Below, in pieces: positions 6,269-13,097 of a DNA stretch of 48,227 bases; the first letter of the stretch is position 1; each line of letters starts with the position of its first letter. The position numbers and the translations under genes are program-made. The notes under the pieces were generated by a model. That model had not been told where the DNA came from. It made no database searches and was given only the letters and a program-made list of their open reading frames with translations. The stretch covers positions 1-48,227 of the IMG/VR virus record IMGVR_UViG_3300035698_013118; one strand, 5' to 3'. This DNA is from a virus.

Positions 6269-6893
6269 ACTCACACGACTTAACGGCGAGCAACTCAGGG
6301 AAATCGCCCTGGTGCTGGAGAACGACGGGGCCTTTTACAAGTCCTTTCCCTGCGCCATCAACACGGCAAGTTCCAAGCGCGACGCTATCAACGACGCGTG
6401 CACCCGACTTCATCGTCGGGACGAATTGGGCGTGCCGCTCCCCGACAAGTACAGCCGCGAAATCCTGAGGCGCTACTTCACCGCCCGCTGGGACCTGAGC
6501 AAAGTCGAAGGCGACGACACCTTTCAGCATCGCGCCTGCAACAACTTCTGGGAGGGCGAGCCCACCCTCGCCGAGACTGAACTCAGGGACCACCTGAGTG
6601 ACGTCAAAACCCTCGTCGACTCGATCGACAAACTCTGTTCCCTGCCTTTCACCACCACCAAGGAAATCACCATGAACGCACACATCGAAATCACCACCGT
6701 CACCCTCGTCAACGGCGCCGACGTCAGCAAGATGACGGACGCAACCATCTACGGCTTGATCGCCTCCGAGGAGGGCAAGATCAAGGAACTGGACGCGATC
6801 CAGAACAAGCCCAAGCGCCTGCTTGCCGAGATTGTGAAACGCCAGGGGGGCATCGCCGCGCTGGTGAATTACCTCGACAGCAAGGAGGTCTGA
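6261..6893 (+). CDS. Hypothetical protein, 210 aa, apparently two modules in one frame
   Basis: ATG at 6261 overlaps the previous stop. Residues 1-135 form an unknown helical domain (LNGEQLREIALVLENDGAFY). From residue 138 the sequence changes to MNAHIEITTVTLVNGADVSK followed by a helix-rich stretch, which on its own resembles a common small phage protein. A good internal ribosome-binding site (AAGGAAA) precedes the ATG at 6672. The second module may thus be translated separately as a 73-aa protein, or a lost stop codon has fused two genes. Confidence 0.65.
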   Translation: MSELTRLNGEQLREIALVLENDGAFYKSFPCAINTASSKRDAINDACTRLHRRDELGVPLPDKYSREILRRYFTARWDLSKVEGDDTFQHRACNNFWEGEPTLAETELRDHLSDVKTLVDSIDKLCSLPFTTTKEITMNAHIEITTVTLVNGADVSKMTDATIYGLIASEEGKIKELDAIQNKPKRLLAEIVKRQGGIAALVNYLDSKEV

Positions 6894-6894
6894 G

Positions 6895-6966
6895 ATGCTC
6901 ACGCACCAGGCGATGTTCGACATCACTTGGTGCGCTGACCCACAACCCGCCCCGACTGGGGCATGA
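6895..6966 (+). CDS. Micropeptide, 23 aa
   Basis: AAGGAGG lies 7 bases before the ATG, the strongest ribosome-binding site in the neighbourhood, and the start is immediately after the previous stop. The frame encodes MLTHQAMFDITWCADPQ then PAPTGA, the last part from the leader hairpin of the next gene. It may be a real short peptide or a leader peptide whose translation opens that hairpin. Unknown function. Confidence 0.45.
   Translation: MLTHQAMFDITWCADPQPAPTGA
6949..6962 (+). promoter_or_regulatory. CRAYUG leader hairpin before 6982
   Basis: GCCCC-GACT-GGGGC inside the end of the micropeptide gene; 19 bases to the next ATG. Confidence 0.7.
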
Positions 6967-6981
6967 ACTGGAGTTCAAACC

Positions 6982-7215
6982 ATGACCCACTGCTACCTGC
7001 GAACGGGGGGCGACGCGCTCGAAGACGCCGTCGCCTACCTCACCATCGGCGCCGCCGTGCGCGACTTCGAGGCCACCGCGCGAGAGCTTGACGGGTACGG
7101 CCAGCGCATCGATGCCAGCGTCCACATCGCCGCCAACTTCGAGGAGCTGGGCGAGTACCCCGACATCGTCCTGAGCCTGGGCCCGCGCGGCGGGCTGCGC
7201 AAGGAGGCGGCATGA
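6982..7215 (+). CDS. Hypothetical protein, 77 aa
   Basis: GGAG precedes the ATG. The small acidic protein contains DALEDAVAYLTIGAAVRDFE, a long central helix, and ends SLGPRGGLRKEAA. Similar sequences are familiar to me from beta-proteobacterial phages and prophages, but no function is known. The stop overlaps the next micropeptide start (ATGA). Confidence 0.8.
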   Translation: MTHCYLRTGGDALEDAVAYLTIGAAVRDFEATARELDGYGQRIDASVHIAANFEELGEYPDIVLSLGPRGGLRKEAA

Positions 7216-7283
7216 ACTGCACCGTGGCCAAACGAAACCAAGACGCCGTCGACTTGATGCGTCGCACAAGGAGTACCAAATGA
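7212..7283 (+). CDS. Basic micropeptide, 23 aa
   Basis: ATG overlaps the previous stop, with AAGGAGG upstream at 7201-7207. The peptide MNCTVAKRNQDAVDLMRRTR plus three residues is strongly basic. Its stop overlaps the ATG of the next gene, so it sits exactly as a coupled gene would between 6982 and 7280. Function unknown. Confidence 0.5.
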   Translation: MNCTVAKRNQDAVDLMRRTRSTK

Positions 7284-7510
7284 TGAAATCGAGAAGCAAC
7301 CTGACCGCGTCGCTTGCAGCGCTGGTGGCACTCTCCGCGCTGGCCAGCGCGGTGTCAGACAGCGCAGGCTATGTGCCGCCCAAACGCCAAAGCAAGCGCA
7401 AGCCAACTGTGCGCGGGCAGATCCTGGAGCAGGGTCTGGAGGTGCAGGAGTGGAACGCAGCGGTCCAGGCCAAGCGTGACGCCAAGCTGGCGCGCAAGGG
7501 GCGGGCATGA
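7280..7510 (+). CDS. Hypothetical protein with N-terminal signal-like helix, 76 aa
   Basis: Two adjacent ATGs (7280, 7283) follow AAGGAG. Residues 1-25 (MMKSRSNLTASLAALVALSALASA) look like a Sec signal sequence with an Ala-x-Ala end, followed by a basic, Gln/Lys-rich mature part. If exported it would be a small periplasmic protein, possibly lysis- or exclusion-related; that is inference only. Ends in ATGA overlap with the next gene. Confidence 0.7.
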   Translation: MMKSRSNLTASLAALVALSALASAVSDSAGYVPPKRQSKRKPTVRGQILEQGLEVQEWNAAVQAKRDAKLARKGRA

Positions 7511-7863
7511 CTGAGCGCGAACGCTTCGAGGCGTGGGCGCTGGCCCACGGCGAGACCGGCGACTACAAGAACACCCGCGCAGTCCTTGTCTGGATCGGCT
7601 GGCAGGCCGCGATGGCAAGCGGGGTACACCGCCCGGACCTTGCCAACGCGCCGACAGGCCAAATCCGCCTGAACACCGACAAGACCGTGGTGGTCGACAA
7701 GGGCTACCACTACCGAAAGATCGACGCCACCACCCAGCGCGGCGGCAAGCTCCAGCTTGTGAACCGCTACGCCGGCGTGGCAGCTTACGGCAACTACAAC
7801 CCGGCATACGACTTCTGGACGCATTACGCGCCGCTGCCGACGTTTGACCCCAAGGAGGCCTGA
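7507..7863 (+). CDS. Hypothetical protein, 118 aa
   Basis: ATGA-coupled. The N-terminus ERERFEAWALAHGETGDYKN followed by TRAVLVWIGWQAAMASG is typical of a phage family in which a short acidic helix precedes a Trp-rich segment (often written as FExWA...W.aWqA). Here the C-terminal part is Tyr-rich (YHYRKIDATTQRGG, NYNPAYDFWTHY). Function unknown; often found among early small genes of Burkholderiales phages. Confidence 0.8.
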   Translation: MTERERFEAWALAHGETGDYKNTRAVLVWIGWQAAMASGVHRPDLANAPTGQIRLNTDKTVVVDKGYHYRKIDATTQRGGKLQLVNRYAGVAAYGNYNPAYDFWTHYAPLPTFDPKEA

Positions 7864-7864
7864 G

Positions 7865-8365
7865 ATGAAAACCATCAAAGTATCAGAAGCCATACCCACC
7901 CAGCTTGATTGGCTGGTGGCGAAATGTGAGGGTTACGTTTGGGCACCTGTAGTTCGCCCTTCCAGATGCTTTGACTGCCGCCATTACGAAGAACGCCAAG
8001 GGCGAGATGAGGCTACCCAATACTGCAACCACCCTGACATGAACTTTAGAGATGGCAGTGACGGAGACAACTGGAGTTCTGACTACGAATGCCACAAGCA
8101 GTGCCCGTACAAAACAGAAGTGCAGACCCCTGTTTACCCACCTTACTCAACCGACTGGGCCCAAGGCGGGCCAATCATTGAGCGGGAATTGTTGGCGCCA
8201 GAACCTCTATTGGACACGAACTGCTCCCTAATAAAGTGGCGTTGTCGTAACTGGAAAGGTGACGGCTCGGACTACTACGGCCCCACTTACCTGATCGCAG
8301 CCATGCGCTGCTACGTTACTAGCAAGATGGGCGAGACCGTCGAAGTACCAGAGGAATTGACATGA
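7865..8365 (+). CDS. DUF2591-like phage protein with a cysteine-rich insertion, 166 aa
   Basis: The two ends match the DUF2591 phage family as I remember it: MKTIKVSEAIPTQLDWLVAK at the start, YSTDWAQGGPIIERE in the middle and LIAAMRCYVTSKMGETVEVP at the end. Between residues 30 and 92 lies an unusual segment with C35, C38, C54, C76 and C80 that could bind zinc. Codon use is less GC-rich than in the flanking genes, suggesting separate acquisition. AAGGAGG precedes the ATG. Function of the family is unknown. Confidence 0.65.
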   Translation: MKTIKVSEAIPTQLDWLVAKCEGYVWAPVVRPSRCFDCRHYEERQGRDEATQYCNHPDMNFRDGSDGDNWSSDYECHKQCPYKTEVQTPVYPPYSTDWAQGGPIIERELLAPEPLLDTNCSLIKWRCRNWKGDGSDYYGPTYLIAAMRCYVTSKMGETVEVPEELT

Positions 8366-8583
8366 CAACACTCACAGAGCGCCAGCAACTGGCGGTCAAG
8401 AACTACATCGGGGGCGAGTACAGCTACGCCACCACCACCCAGCAGGTGGAGGCCATCAGTGACACGCTCCTGCATTTCGTTGTCCGAGAGGCGGCCGACG
8501 CTCACGACGATGCTGAGTTTGTCGGCATGCTGAACCAGGCGATCGAGCAGCTGCGCAGCTTGGTGGAGGGCTTGGATAACTGA
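8362..8583 (+). CDS. Hypothetical protein, 73 aa
   Basis: ATGA-coupled to the DUF2591-like gene. Helix-rich and acidic (QQVEAISDTLLHFVVREAAD, AIEQLRSLVEGLDN), with no cysteine or membrane segment. Probably a small dimeric helical protein; no family recognised. Last gene before a hairpin-bearing gap. Confidence 0.75.
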   Translation: MTTLTERQQLAVKNYIGGEYSYATTTQQVEAISDTLLHFVVREAADAHDDAEFVGMLNQAIEQLRSLVEGLDN

Positions 8584-8586
8584 CCC

Positions 8587-8620
8587 GCGCCACCGGCGCA
8601 CAACCCGCCCCAACTGGGGC
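8587..8620 (+). promoter_or_regulatory. Two leader hairpins before 8638
   Basis: GCGCC/GGCGC with loop ACC (8587-8599), then the family member GCCCC-AACT-GGGGC (8607-8620), 17 bases before the ATG at 8638. Confidence 0.7.
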
Positions 8621-8637
8621 ACCAACCGGAGTCCAAC

Positions 8638-9273
8638 ATGTACAAAGTCAAAGAGCTTGCCAGCTCGAATCCCGACATCGTCGCTGTCATTTACCAGGAC
8701 GACGACGCGGAGCCGCCCGAGAGCGACATCGTCAAGATCGCCTACCGAGGCAGCGCACGAACCACGCTGGGCAGCCAGCCCTGCACCGACGACGAGCTCG
8801 ACCAGATCGGGCAAGACATCGCCGACGGCGTGCTCGTCGGCGTGCCGGTGTGGGCCTACGTCCACAGTGGATCCACCATCAGCACCGGCACCAAGCTGCG
8901 CGGCGATACCGAGGCGCGACTGCGCGAGAACCCCTACCACTGCCGCTGGGACAGCTGGCGCAGCGGCTGGGCCTACATGACAGCCAAGGACGCCCTCAAA
9001 GAGTGGGGCAACAAACGCCTGTCGGCGCAGCAGCGCGACAAGGCCCACCACTACATCGACGGCGTGGTTGACGAGTTCGCCATGTACCTGCGCGGCGAGG
9101 TCTACGGATACACCATCGATCGCATCGAGCGTGACGAGGCCGGAGACGAGATCGGGCGCGACGAGCTGGAATCGTGCTGGGGCTTCTTCGGGGAGGAGTA
9201 CGTCACCGAGGAGGCGCTGGATGCGCTTCGGATTGTGTGCAAAGAGGAAGACAAGCTGGTGGCGGGCCTGTGA
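8638..9273 (+). CDS. Hypothetical protein, 211 aa
   Basis: One of the larger proteins of the accessory region. Very acidic. Contains VWAYVHSGSTIST, PYHCRWDSWRSGWAYMT and a C-terminal acidic region (DRIERDEAGDEIGRDELESCWGFFG). The arrangement (WDS...GWAY, then YLRGEVYGY, then SCWGFFG) resembles a widespread phage protein of unknown function in which Trp and Gly positions are conserved. GGAG precedes the ATG. The stop overlaps the next GTG start. Confidence 0.75.
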   Translation: MYKVKELASSNPDIVAVIYQDDDAEPPESDIVKIAYRGSARTTLGSQPCTDDELDQIGQDIADGVLVGVPVWAYVHSGSTISTGTKLRGDTEARLRENPYHCRWDSWRSGWAYMTAKDALKEWGNKRLSAQQRDKAHHYIDGVVDEFAMYLRGEVYGYTIDRIERDEAGDEIGRDELESCWGFFGEEYVTEEALDALRIVCKEEDKLVAGL

Positions 9274-9563
9274 CCAAAGCCACCATCACCCAACACAAAG
9301 GCGGCGGCACGTCTTTCACCGGGCGCGCCGCAGTCAACCTCTACGCCGCTGTCGTGCTGCTGAGCGGCATCAGGTTCTACCTGAAAACAGGTATGAAGGT
9401 GAGCAGCGGCTACACCCCGACCAACATGCTGGCAGCCGCCACAGGCCACACCGGAAAGACCTACAAGCGAGGCCAACTTGCCCAGGCTGCGCTGGACTTG
9501 GACGCGTTTATTCAAGAGCAGAAGACCAACGGCTCGGTGAGCTTCGAAGGAGATGAGACATGA
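9270..9563 (+). CDS. Hypothetical protein, 97 aa
   Basis: GTG start overlapping the previous stop (GTGA). The N-terminus is Thr/Gly-rich (TKATITQHKGGGTSFTGRAA), followed by a hydrophobic stretch (AVVLLSGIRFYL) and TPTNMLAAATGHTGKTYKRG, which is similar to a phage family that resembles a short DNA-binding fold, but I cannot assign it. Ends in ATGA overlap. Confidence 0.75.
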   Translation: MTKATITQHKGGGTSFTGRAAVNLYAAVVLLSGIRFYLKTGMKVSSGYTPTNMLAAATGHTGKTYKRGQLAQAALDLDAFIQEQKTNGSVSFEGDET

Positions 9564-9922
9564 CCAAGGCATCAAGCAAGGTCGAACCCACCACAGAAGA
9601 GCAGGCCAAAAAAGCCGAGTGGTTGGAGCGATTAAATGACCCCTACAACGAAAAGTTCTTCTTCAAGGTCCCGGGTACGGACCTGCGGGGCAAAGAAAAG
9701 CCGGGGCAGTCTGTTTCAGTGCGGATCGCATGTTCGATTCGATATAACGGCGGCACTGTGATCAAGGGCAAGTGGTACAGCGGCTACGACGTGGCACCCC
9801 CAGTGGTCCCGCAGGGCTACGAACTCATATCAGACTACACGGGCATGCAGCTGAACTCGAGCCCGCCACACGTCACCATGAACCTGGTCCAGAAGGGGAC
9901 GAGACATGACCACCCACGCTGA
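9560..9922 (+). CDS. Hypothetical protein, 120 aa
   Basis: Starts with a charged, low-complexity helix (MTKASSKVEPTTEEQAKKAE), then a probable beta-domain (FFFKVPGTDLRG, YNGGTVIKGKWYSGYDV). No known motif. ATGA-coupled upstream; its 3' end overlaps the next gene by 17 bases, a larger overlap than usual in this cluster. Confidence 0.75.
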   Translation: MTKASSKVEPTTEEQAKKAEWLERLNDPYNEKFFFKVPGTDLRGKEKPGQSVSVRIACSIRYNGGTVIKGKWYSGYDVAPPVVPQGYELISDYTGMQLNSSPPHVTMNLVQKGTRHDHPR

Positions 9923-10115
9923 GCGCGGCGGCTACTTGCACCGGCTAGCCGCCACGATCCCCGACAACGCCACGATCCCCGACAACGCCGAGTTCTTGGG
10001 GTATGCCAGGTTGGTGCGGCCCAGCGGCCACTACGCCGACGCCCCGACCTGCACCCTGTACCACCTGCCGGGCACCGGCTACATCGCGGCGCATGCGCGC
10101 CCTCACAAGGATTGA
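9906..10115 (+). CDS. Hypothetical protein, 69 aa, with a duplicated TIPDNA segment
   Basis: Contains an 18-base tandem duplication (about 9955-9990), giving the repeat TIPDNATIPDNA; the unit is the dispersed CCCCGACAACG motif read in frame. The remainder is aromatic and His-rich (YADAPTCTLYHLPGTGYIAA). The start overlaps the previous gene by 17 bases, with GGGGACGAG as a weak ribosome-binding site. Confidence 0.7.
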   Translation: MTTHAERGGYLHRLAATIPDNATIPDNAEFLGYARLVRPSGHYADAPTCTLYHLPGTGYIAAHARPHKD

Positions 10116-10116
10116 C

Positions 10117-10341
10117 ATGACCCACTTCTACATCGACGACTACGGCCTGACGCCCGAACAGCTTGCCAGCAAGCACGCCCCGGACGGCGACGACGAGCAC
10201 CCCGGCTTCCCGATCGACGTGTGGCGCCTGCGCGTCCACGACGGCGACACCCTGCAAGGCTACTGGAACTGGGTCAGGCACCAGCTCCAGCTTGAGGAAG
10301 ACGAACTCGACCGCGACAACCCATACAACCAAGGAGAGTGA
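10117..10341 (+). CDS. Acidic hypothetical protein, 74 aa
   Basis: AAGGA precedes the ATG at 10117. The protein is strongly acidic (PDGDDEHPGFPIDVW, LEEDELDRDNPYNQGE). Very acidic small phage proteins are sometimes DNA mimics or inhibitors of host enzymes, but there is no direct support for that here. Ends one base before the next start context. Confidence 0.7.
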   Translation: MTHFYIDDYGLTPEQLASKHAPDGDDEHPGFPIDVWRLRVHDGDTLQGYWNWVRHQLQLEEDELDRDNPYNQGE

Positions 10342-10342
10342 C

Positions 10343-10612
10343 ATGCACCTCGAACACCTTGCACGGACCGTGCTGGCCAAGCGCGCCACAAACTGGCTGC
10401 CCCACCACATCGACGACATGCGCCGCGAGCTGACCGAGATTGACGAGAACCGCGAGGCCTACGACGGCCACATTGCCCAGGCTCGCGAGCAAGCCCCCGA
10501 CGGGCTTGAGATCGACGAGAAGCCTTACCTCGACGTGGGCGAGGGCGGCGTCTGGGTCTCGGCCTGGATCTGGGTTCCCACACCAACCAACGAAGAACTG
10601 GACGAGGCATGA
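10343..10612 (+). CDS. Hypothetical protein, 89 aa
   Basis: AAGGAG precedes the ATG. A helical N-terminus (HLARTVLAKRATNWLPHHID) continues through an acidic helix (RRELTEIDENREAYD) to a Trp-rich C-terminal beta-hairpin (GGVWVSAWIWVP). Not recognised. ATGA-coupled to the next gene. Confidence 0.75.
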   Translation: MHLEHLARTVLAKRATNWLPHHIDDMRRELTEIDENREAYDGHIAQAREQAPDGLEIDEKPYLDVGEGGVWVSAWIWVPTPTNEELDEA

Positions 10613-10818
10613 AAACCATCTACGTCTGCGGCCACTGCGGCAGCCCGCGCGTCTACGTCGACGCCTACAAGAACCTGAACGACCTCGACGAGGTGTTGAC
10701 CTACGACCACACCGTGTGCTTCGACTGCACCTGCACCGACTGGACTGAGGAGGTTGAGGTGCCCTACGACTTCAACATGGAGTACGGGCGCTACAAAAAG
10801 CCCGCCAAGGAGACCTGA
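10609..10818 (+). CDS. Small zinc-ribbon protein, 69 aa
   Basis: Two Cys pairs, CGHCG at residues 7-11 and CFDCTC near 37-42, form a likely zinc ribbon with a Val/Tyr-rich strand between them. The C-terminal part is acidic and aromatic. Such mini zinc ribbons are frequent in phage early regions, and nucleic-acid or protein binding is likely. Confidence 0.75.
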   Translation: MKTIYVCGHCGSPRVYVDAYKNLNDLDEVLTYDHTVCFDCTCTDWTEEVEVPYDFNMEYGRYKKPAKET

Positions 10819-10819
10819 A

Positions 10820-11311
10820 TTGCCCACCAACAAAAAACCCCGCAAGGCCTACCGGCCCAAGCGCAACCTGCAAGACCCGGTCGGGCAGGTGCTGCGCAAC
10901 ATCACCCCGCTCTCCCAGGAGACCGAGTACCTGCTCACCATGCAGATGAAGAACAGCATGGCGATGGCGCGGCTTCTGCGCGGCGTCGCCGACCGGGCTG
11001 ACATGCTGAACATCTTCGCCATGTCCAACGTGGTCGAAGCCCTGCACCAAGCCGGCATCGGCGGCGAGTACCTGGGGGTGTCCGCCGCCGGCAAAGACGC
11101 CATCAAGCAGATCGGCGCGCGGGCCAAGATCATCGGGCGCTACGTCCCAACAGGGCCAGAGATCGCGGCGCTGCGCTTGCTGATGGAGCTGCACGACGCC
11201 CAGGCTGAAGTCATCACCGAGGGCAACATGGACCAGGTTGGCAACTACATCCGAGAGCAGATCGCTCTGGGCAAAGTCACCACTGTGCCGCTGGCACGAG
11301 AAACCACCTGA
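10820..11311 (+). CDS. Conserved phage hypothetical protein, 163 aa
   Basis: The start is TTG at 10820, chosen because AAGGAG lies at suitable distance and the sequence then begins with the family's characteristic basic stretch (NKKPRKAYRPKRN). The rest is one helical bundle (MKNSMAMARLLRGVADRADM, NVVEALHQAGIGGEYL, PEIAALRLLMELHDAQAEVI). This organisation is common in beta-proteobacterial phage and prophage proteins of unknown function, often near replication or regulatory genes. Last gene of its cluster. Confidence 0.75.
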   Translation: MPTNKKPRKAYRPKRNLQDPVGQVLRNITPLSQETEYLLTMQMKNSMAMARLLRGVADRADMLNIFAMSNVVEALHQAGIGGEYLGVSAAGKDAIKQIGARAKIIGRYVPTGPEIAALRLLMELHDAQAEVITEGNMDQVGNYIREQIALGKVTTVPLARETT

Positions 11312-11337
11312 CCCCGCTGCAACCGCAGCAACCACCC

Positions 11338-11351
11338 GGCGCGACTGCGCC
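11338..11351 (+). promoter_or_regulatory. CRAYUG leader hairpin before 11369
   Basis: GGCGC-GACT-GCGCC; 17 bases to the ATG, with AGGAG between. Confidence 0.7.
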
Positions 11352-11368
11352 ACATCTAGGAGTTCCAC

Positions 11369-11767
11369 ATGGACGACACCGCATTTCACAAAGCCCTGGG
11401 CGAGAGCCGAAACGGCACCGACGCCTTCCACTTCAACCCGCTGTACCGCTGGATGAAGTACAGCGACGGCGTCAAGGAGGTGGCCGAGTCAGGCTGCTAC
11501 TGGCTGCTGGATACGCTTGGGCTGACCATCCGACCCGCGCTGCGAGGCCTGAAGCAGACCTACGTCATGGCCACCGTCACGGTCTCGGTCAAGGCCAGCA
11601 AGGCCAAGATCACCGCCACCACCGGCGACGAGGACCCGCCGTTCTGGACCGAGAACGTGAGCTACACCGACATGCCGGACGGCGACTGGAGCATGCTGCT
11701 GACCTATGAGGCCACCACCCAGGGCGGGGTCGGCGATGGCCGCTTGATCCTGGTCACGGAGTACTGA
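11369..11767 (+). CDS. DUF6876-like protein, 132 aa
   Basis: The N-terminal third (NPLYRWMKYSDGVKEVAESG followed by CYWLLDTLG) matches, from memory, a phage/bacterial family labelled DUF6876, in which PLYR, TDGV and WLLD are conserved. A C-terminal beta-rich half (VTVSVKASKAKITAT, SYTDMPDGDWSMLLTYE) ends at LILVTEY, as in that family. Function unknown. First gene of a three-gene cluster. Confidence 0.65.
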   Translation: MDDTAFHKALGESRNGTDAFHFNPLYRWMKYSDGVKEVAESGCYWLLDTLGLTIRPALRGLKQTYVMATVTVSVKASKAKITATTGDEDPPFWTENVSYTDMPDGDWSMLLTYEATTQGGVGDGRLILVTEY

Positions 11768-11770
11768 GCC

Positions 11771-12052
11771 ATGAACGTCACCGTTGTGAGGATGGCTCAG
11801 GCCAGGCCCAGGGTCAGCACCACGCCACTGATTCGCGTCCTGCGCTACCGCTACACCGCTGGGGGCTGCATGGACTTCGATTTCCACATGCTCTGCGAAG
11901 TGGGCCAGCCCTACCAACCTGCGGCACGCGTGCAGGTTGCTGAAATCCTCGCCAAGAACCCAGGCTGGGAGGTCCAGACGATTGAGATTGACCGCAAGCC
12001 CTGGCTGGTCGACGCACTGGGCAAGGTCCAGCCATCAGGAGCACTCAAATGA
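11771..12052 (+). CDS. Hypothetical protein, 93 aa
   Basis: ATG at 11771, 3 bases after the previous stop, with GGAG inside the end of the previous gene. Basic, with a beta-rich N-terminus (TVVRMAQARPRVSTTPLIRV) and a helix near VQVAEILAKNPG. No motif. ATGA-coupled downstream. Confidence 0.7.
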   Translation: MNVTVVRMAQARPRVSTTPLIRVLRYRYTAGGCMDFDFHMLCEVGQPYQPAARVQVAEILAKNPGWEVQTIEIDRKPWLVDALGKVQPSGALK

Positions 12053-12387
12053 CAACGCCGAACACTTACACCCGCGCCCAGTACATGGAGGACAGCAGAG
12101 CGGACGGCCCCGGCGCACACCGCAGGTACTACGGCCAGTTCGTGAACGCAAGGACCATAGCTACCGTGGTGGCTGCCCTGGGCCCGAAGGCGCTGCTGGG
12201 CTCGGTGGACCCCCACTTCAACGACATTGCGCTGTCGCGGTGGTACGACCTCGTACCCCGTCTCCCTGGCTCCAGGGGGTTTTCGAAGGCCGGCGACTTC
12301 TACACCCCGATCGGTGGGGTTTGTCTGGCCAAAGAGGCGGCCTGCCAGTGGGTCGAGATGCAGCGACCCAGCACCCTCGTTGAGTAA
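12049..12387 (+). CDS. Hypothetical protein, 112 aa
   Basis: Starts TTPNTYTRAQYMEDSRADGP followed by HRRYYGQFVNART; the N-terminal 'yl...Yy.QFv' pattern occurs in small phage proteins that I cannot name. The middle contains ALGPKALLGSVDPHFNDIAL. No cysteine pairs except those near the C-terminus. Function unknown. Confidence 0.75.
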   Translation: MTTPNTYTRAQYMEDSRADGPGAHRRYYGQFVNARTIATVVAALGPKALLGSVDPHFNDIALSRWYDLVPRLPGSRGFSKAGDFYTPIGGVCLAKEAACQWVEMQRPSTLVE

Positions 12388-12399
12388 ATAACCGACCCC

Positions 12400-12433
12400 G
12401 CGCATTCCGCGCAAACCCCGCCTCGATTGAGGC
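12400..12433 (+). promoter_or_regulatory. Two leader hairpins before 12451
   Basis: GCGC/GCGC with loop ATTCC (12400-12412), then GCCTC-GATT-GAGGC (12420-12433), 17 bases before the ATG, followed by AAGGAG. Confidence 0.7.
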
Positions 12434-12450
12434 AATTTAAGGAGTCCCAA

Positions 12451-12885
12451 ATGGGAACACGTTCCATCACGTCCGTCATCGAGAACGGCACCATCCTGTG
12501 CACCATGTACCGTCAGTTCGACGGCTACCCCAGCGTCCACGGGGCGGATCTGCACAAGTTCCTCGCTGCTCTGACGCTGGTCAACGGCATCAGCAGTGCG
12601 GACAACCGCCGCATCGCCAACGGCGCCGGCTGCCTCGCTGCGCAGATGGTGCACCACTTCAAGCAGACCTCAACAGATGCCCGCACATCGATGGCGGGCA
12701 ACGTCTACATCACCGCGCCGCGCCTGAAGCTCGACAGCGAGGACTACGGCTACACCGTGTCGGTCGACGACAAGCTTCGCACCAGGATCAAGTGCTATGT
12801 GGTGGGGCACGGCAACGTCGACGACAGCATCTTCTGCGGAACCGTGGCCGAGTTCGGCGAGTTCTGCGCGAAGGATGTCGCATGA
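12451..12885 (+). CDS. Conserved MGTRS-type protein, 144 aa
   Basis: Begins MGTRSITSVIENGTILCTMY and continues RQFDGYPSVHGADL. This MGTRS...YRQ.DGYP..HG pattern is a recognisable family found in phages and bacteria; it is followed by NRRIANGAGCLAAQMVHHFK, also typical. The function is not established. The start at 12451 is fixed by the family N-terminus and by AAGGAG at the proper distance. ATGA-coupled to the next gene. Confidence 0.8.
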   Translation: MGTRSITSVIENGTILCTMYRQFDGYPSVHGADLHKFLAALTLVNGISSADNRRIANGAGCLAAQMVHHFKQTSTDARTSMAGNVYITAPRLKLDSEDYGYTVSVDDKLRTRIKCYVVGHGNVDDSIFCGTVAEFGEFCAKDVA

Positions 12886-13097
12886 GCGCCATCACCTACA
12901 AGCCCGAGGTCCGCGTCAACGGCAGCTTCCACAGCAACTCACTGGTGTTCGCCACCCGCGAGGAGGCCGAGCAGTCGGCACGCGAGTTGATGGGCCGCTG
13001 GCTGCTGGTCACCGACTACCGTGCGGTCGAGTCGACCGACCCCGTCAACTACGCCCTCGTCGACGGCGATCTGCGTGCTGTGGAGGTGGCAGCATGA
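12882..13097 (+). CDS. Hypothetical protein, 71 aa
   Basis: Compact alpha/beta protein: strand (YKPEVRVNGSFHSNSLVF), helix (TREEAEQSARELMGRW), strand (LLVTDYRAVES). This looks like a small family of phage proteins with an 'ATREEAE..a..L..RW....' helix. Function unknown; coupled at both ends by ATGA overlaps. Confidence 0.8.
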   Translation: MSAITYKPEVRVNGSFHSNSLVFATREEAEQSARELMGRWLLVTDYRAVESTDPVNYALVDGDLRAVEVAA

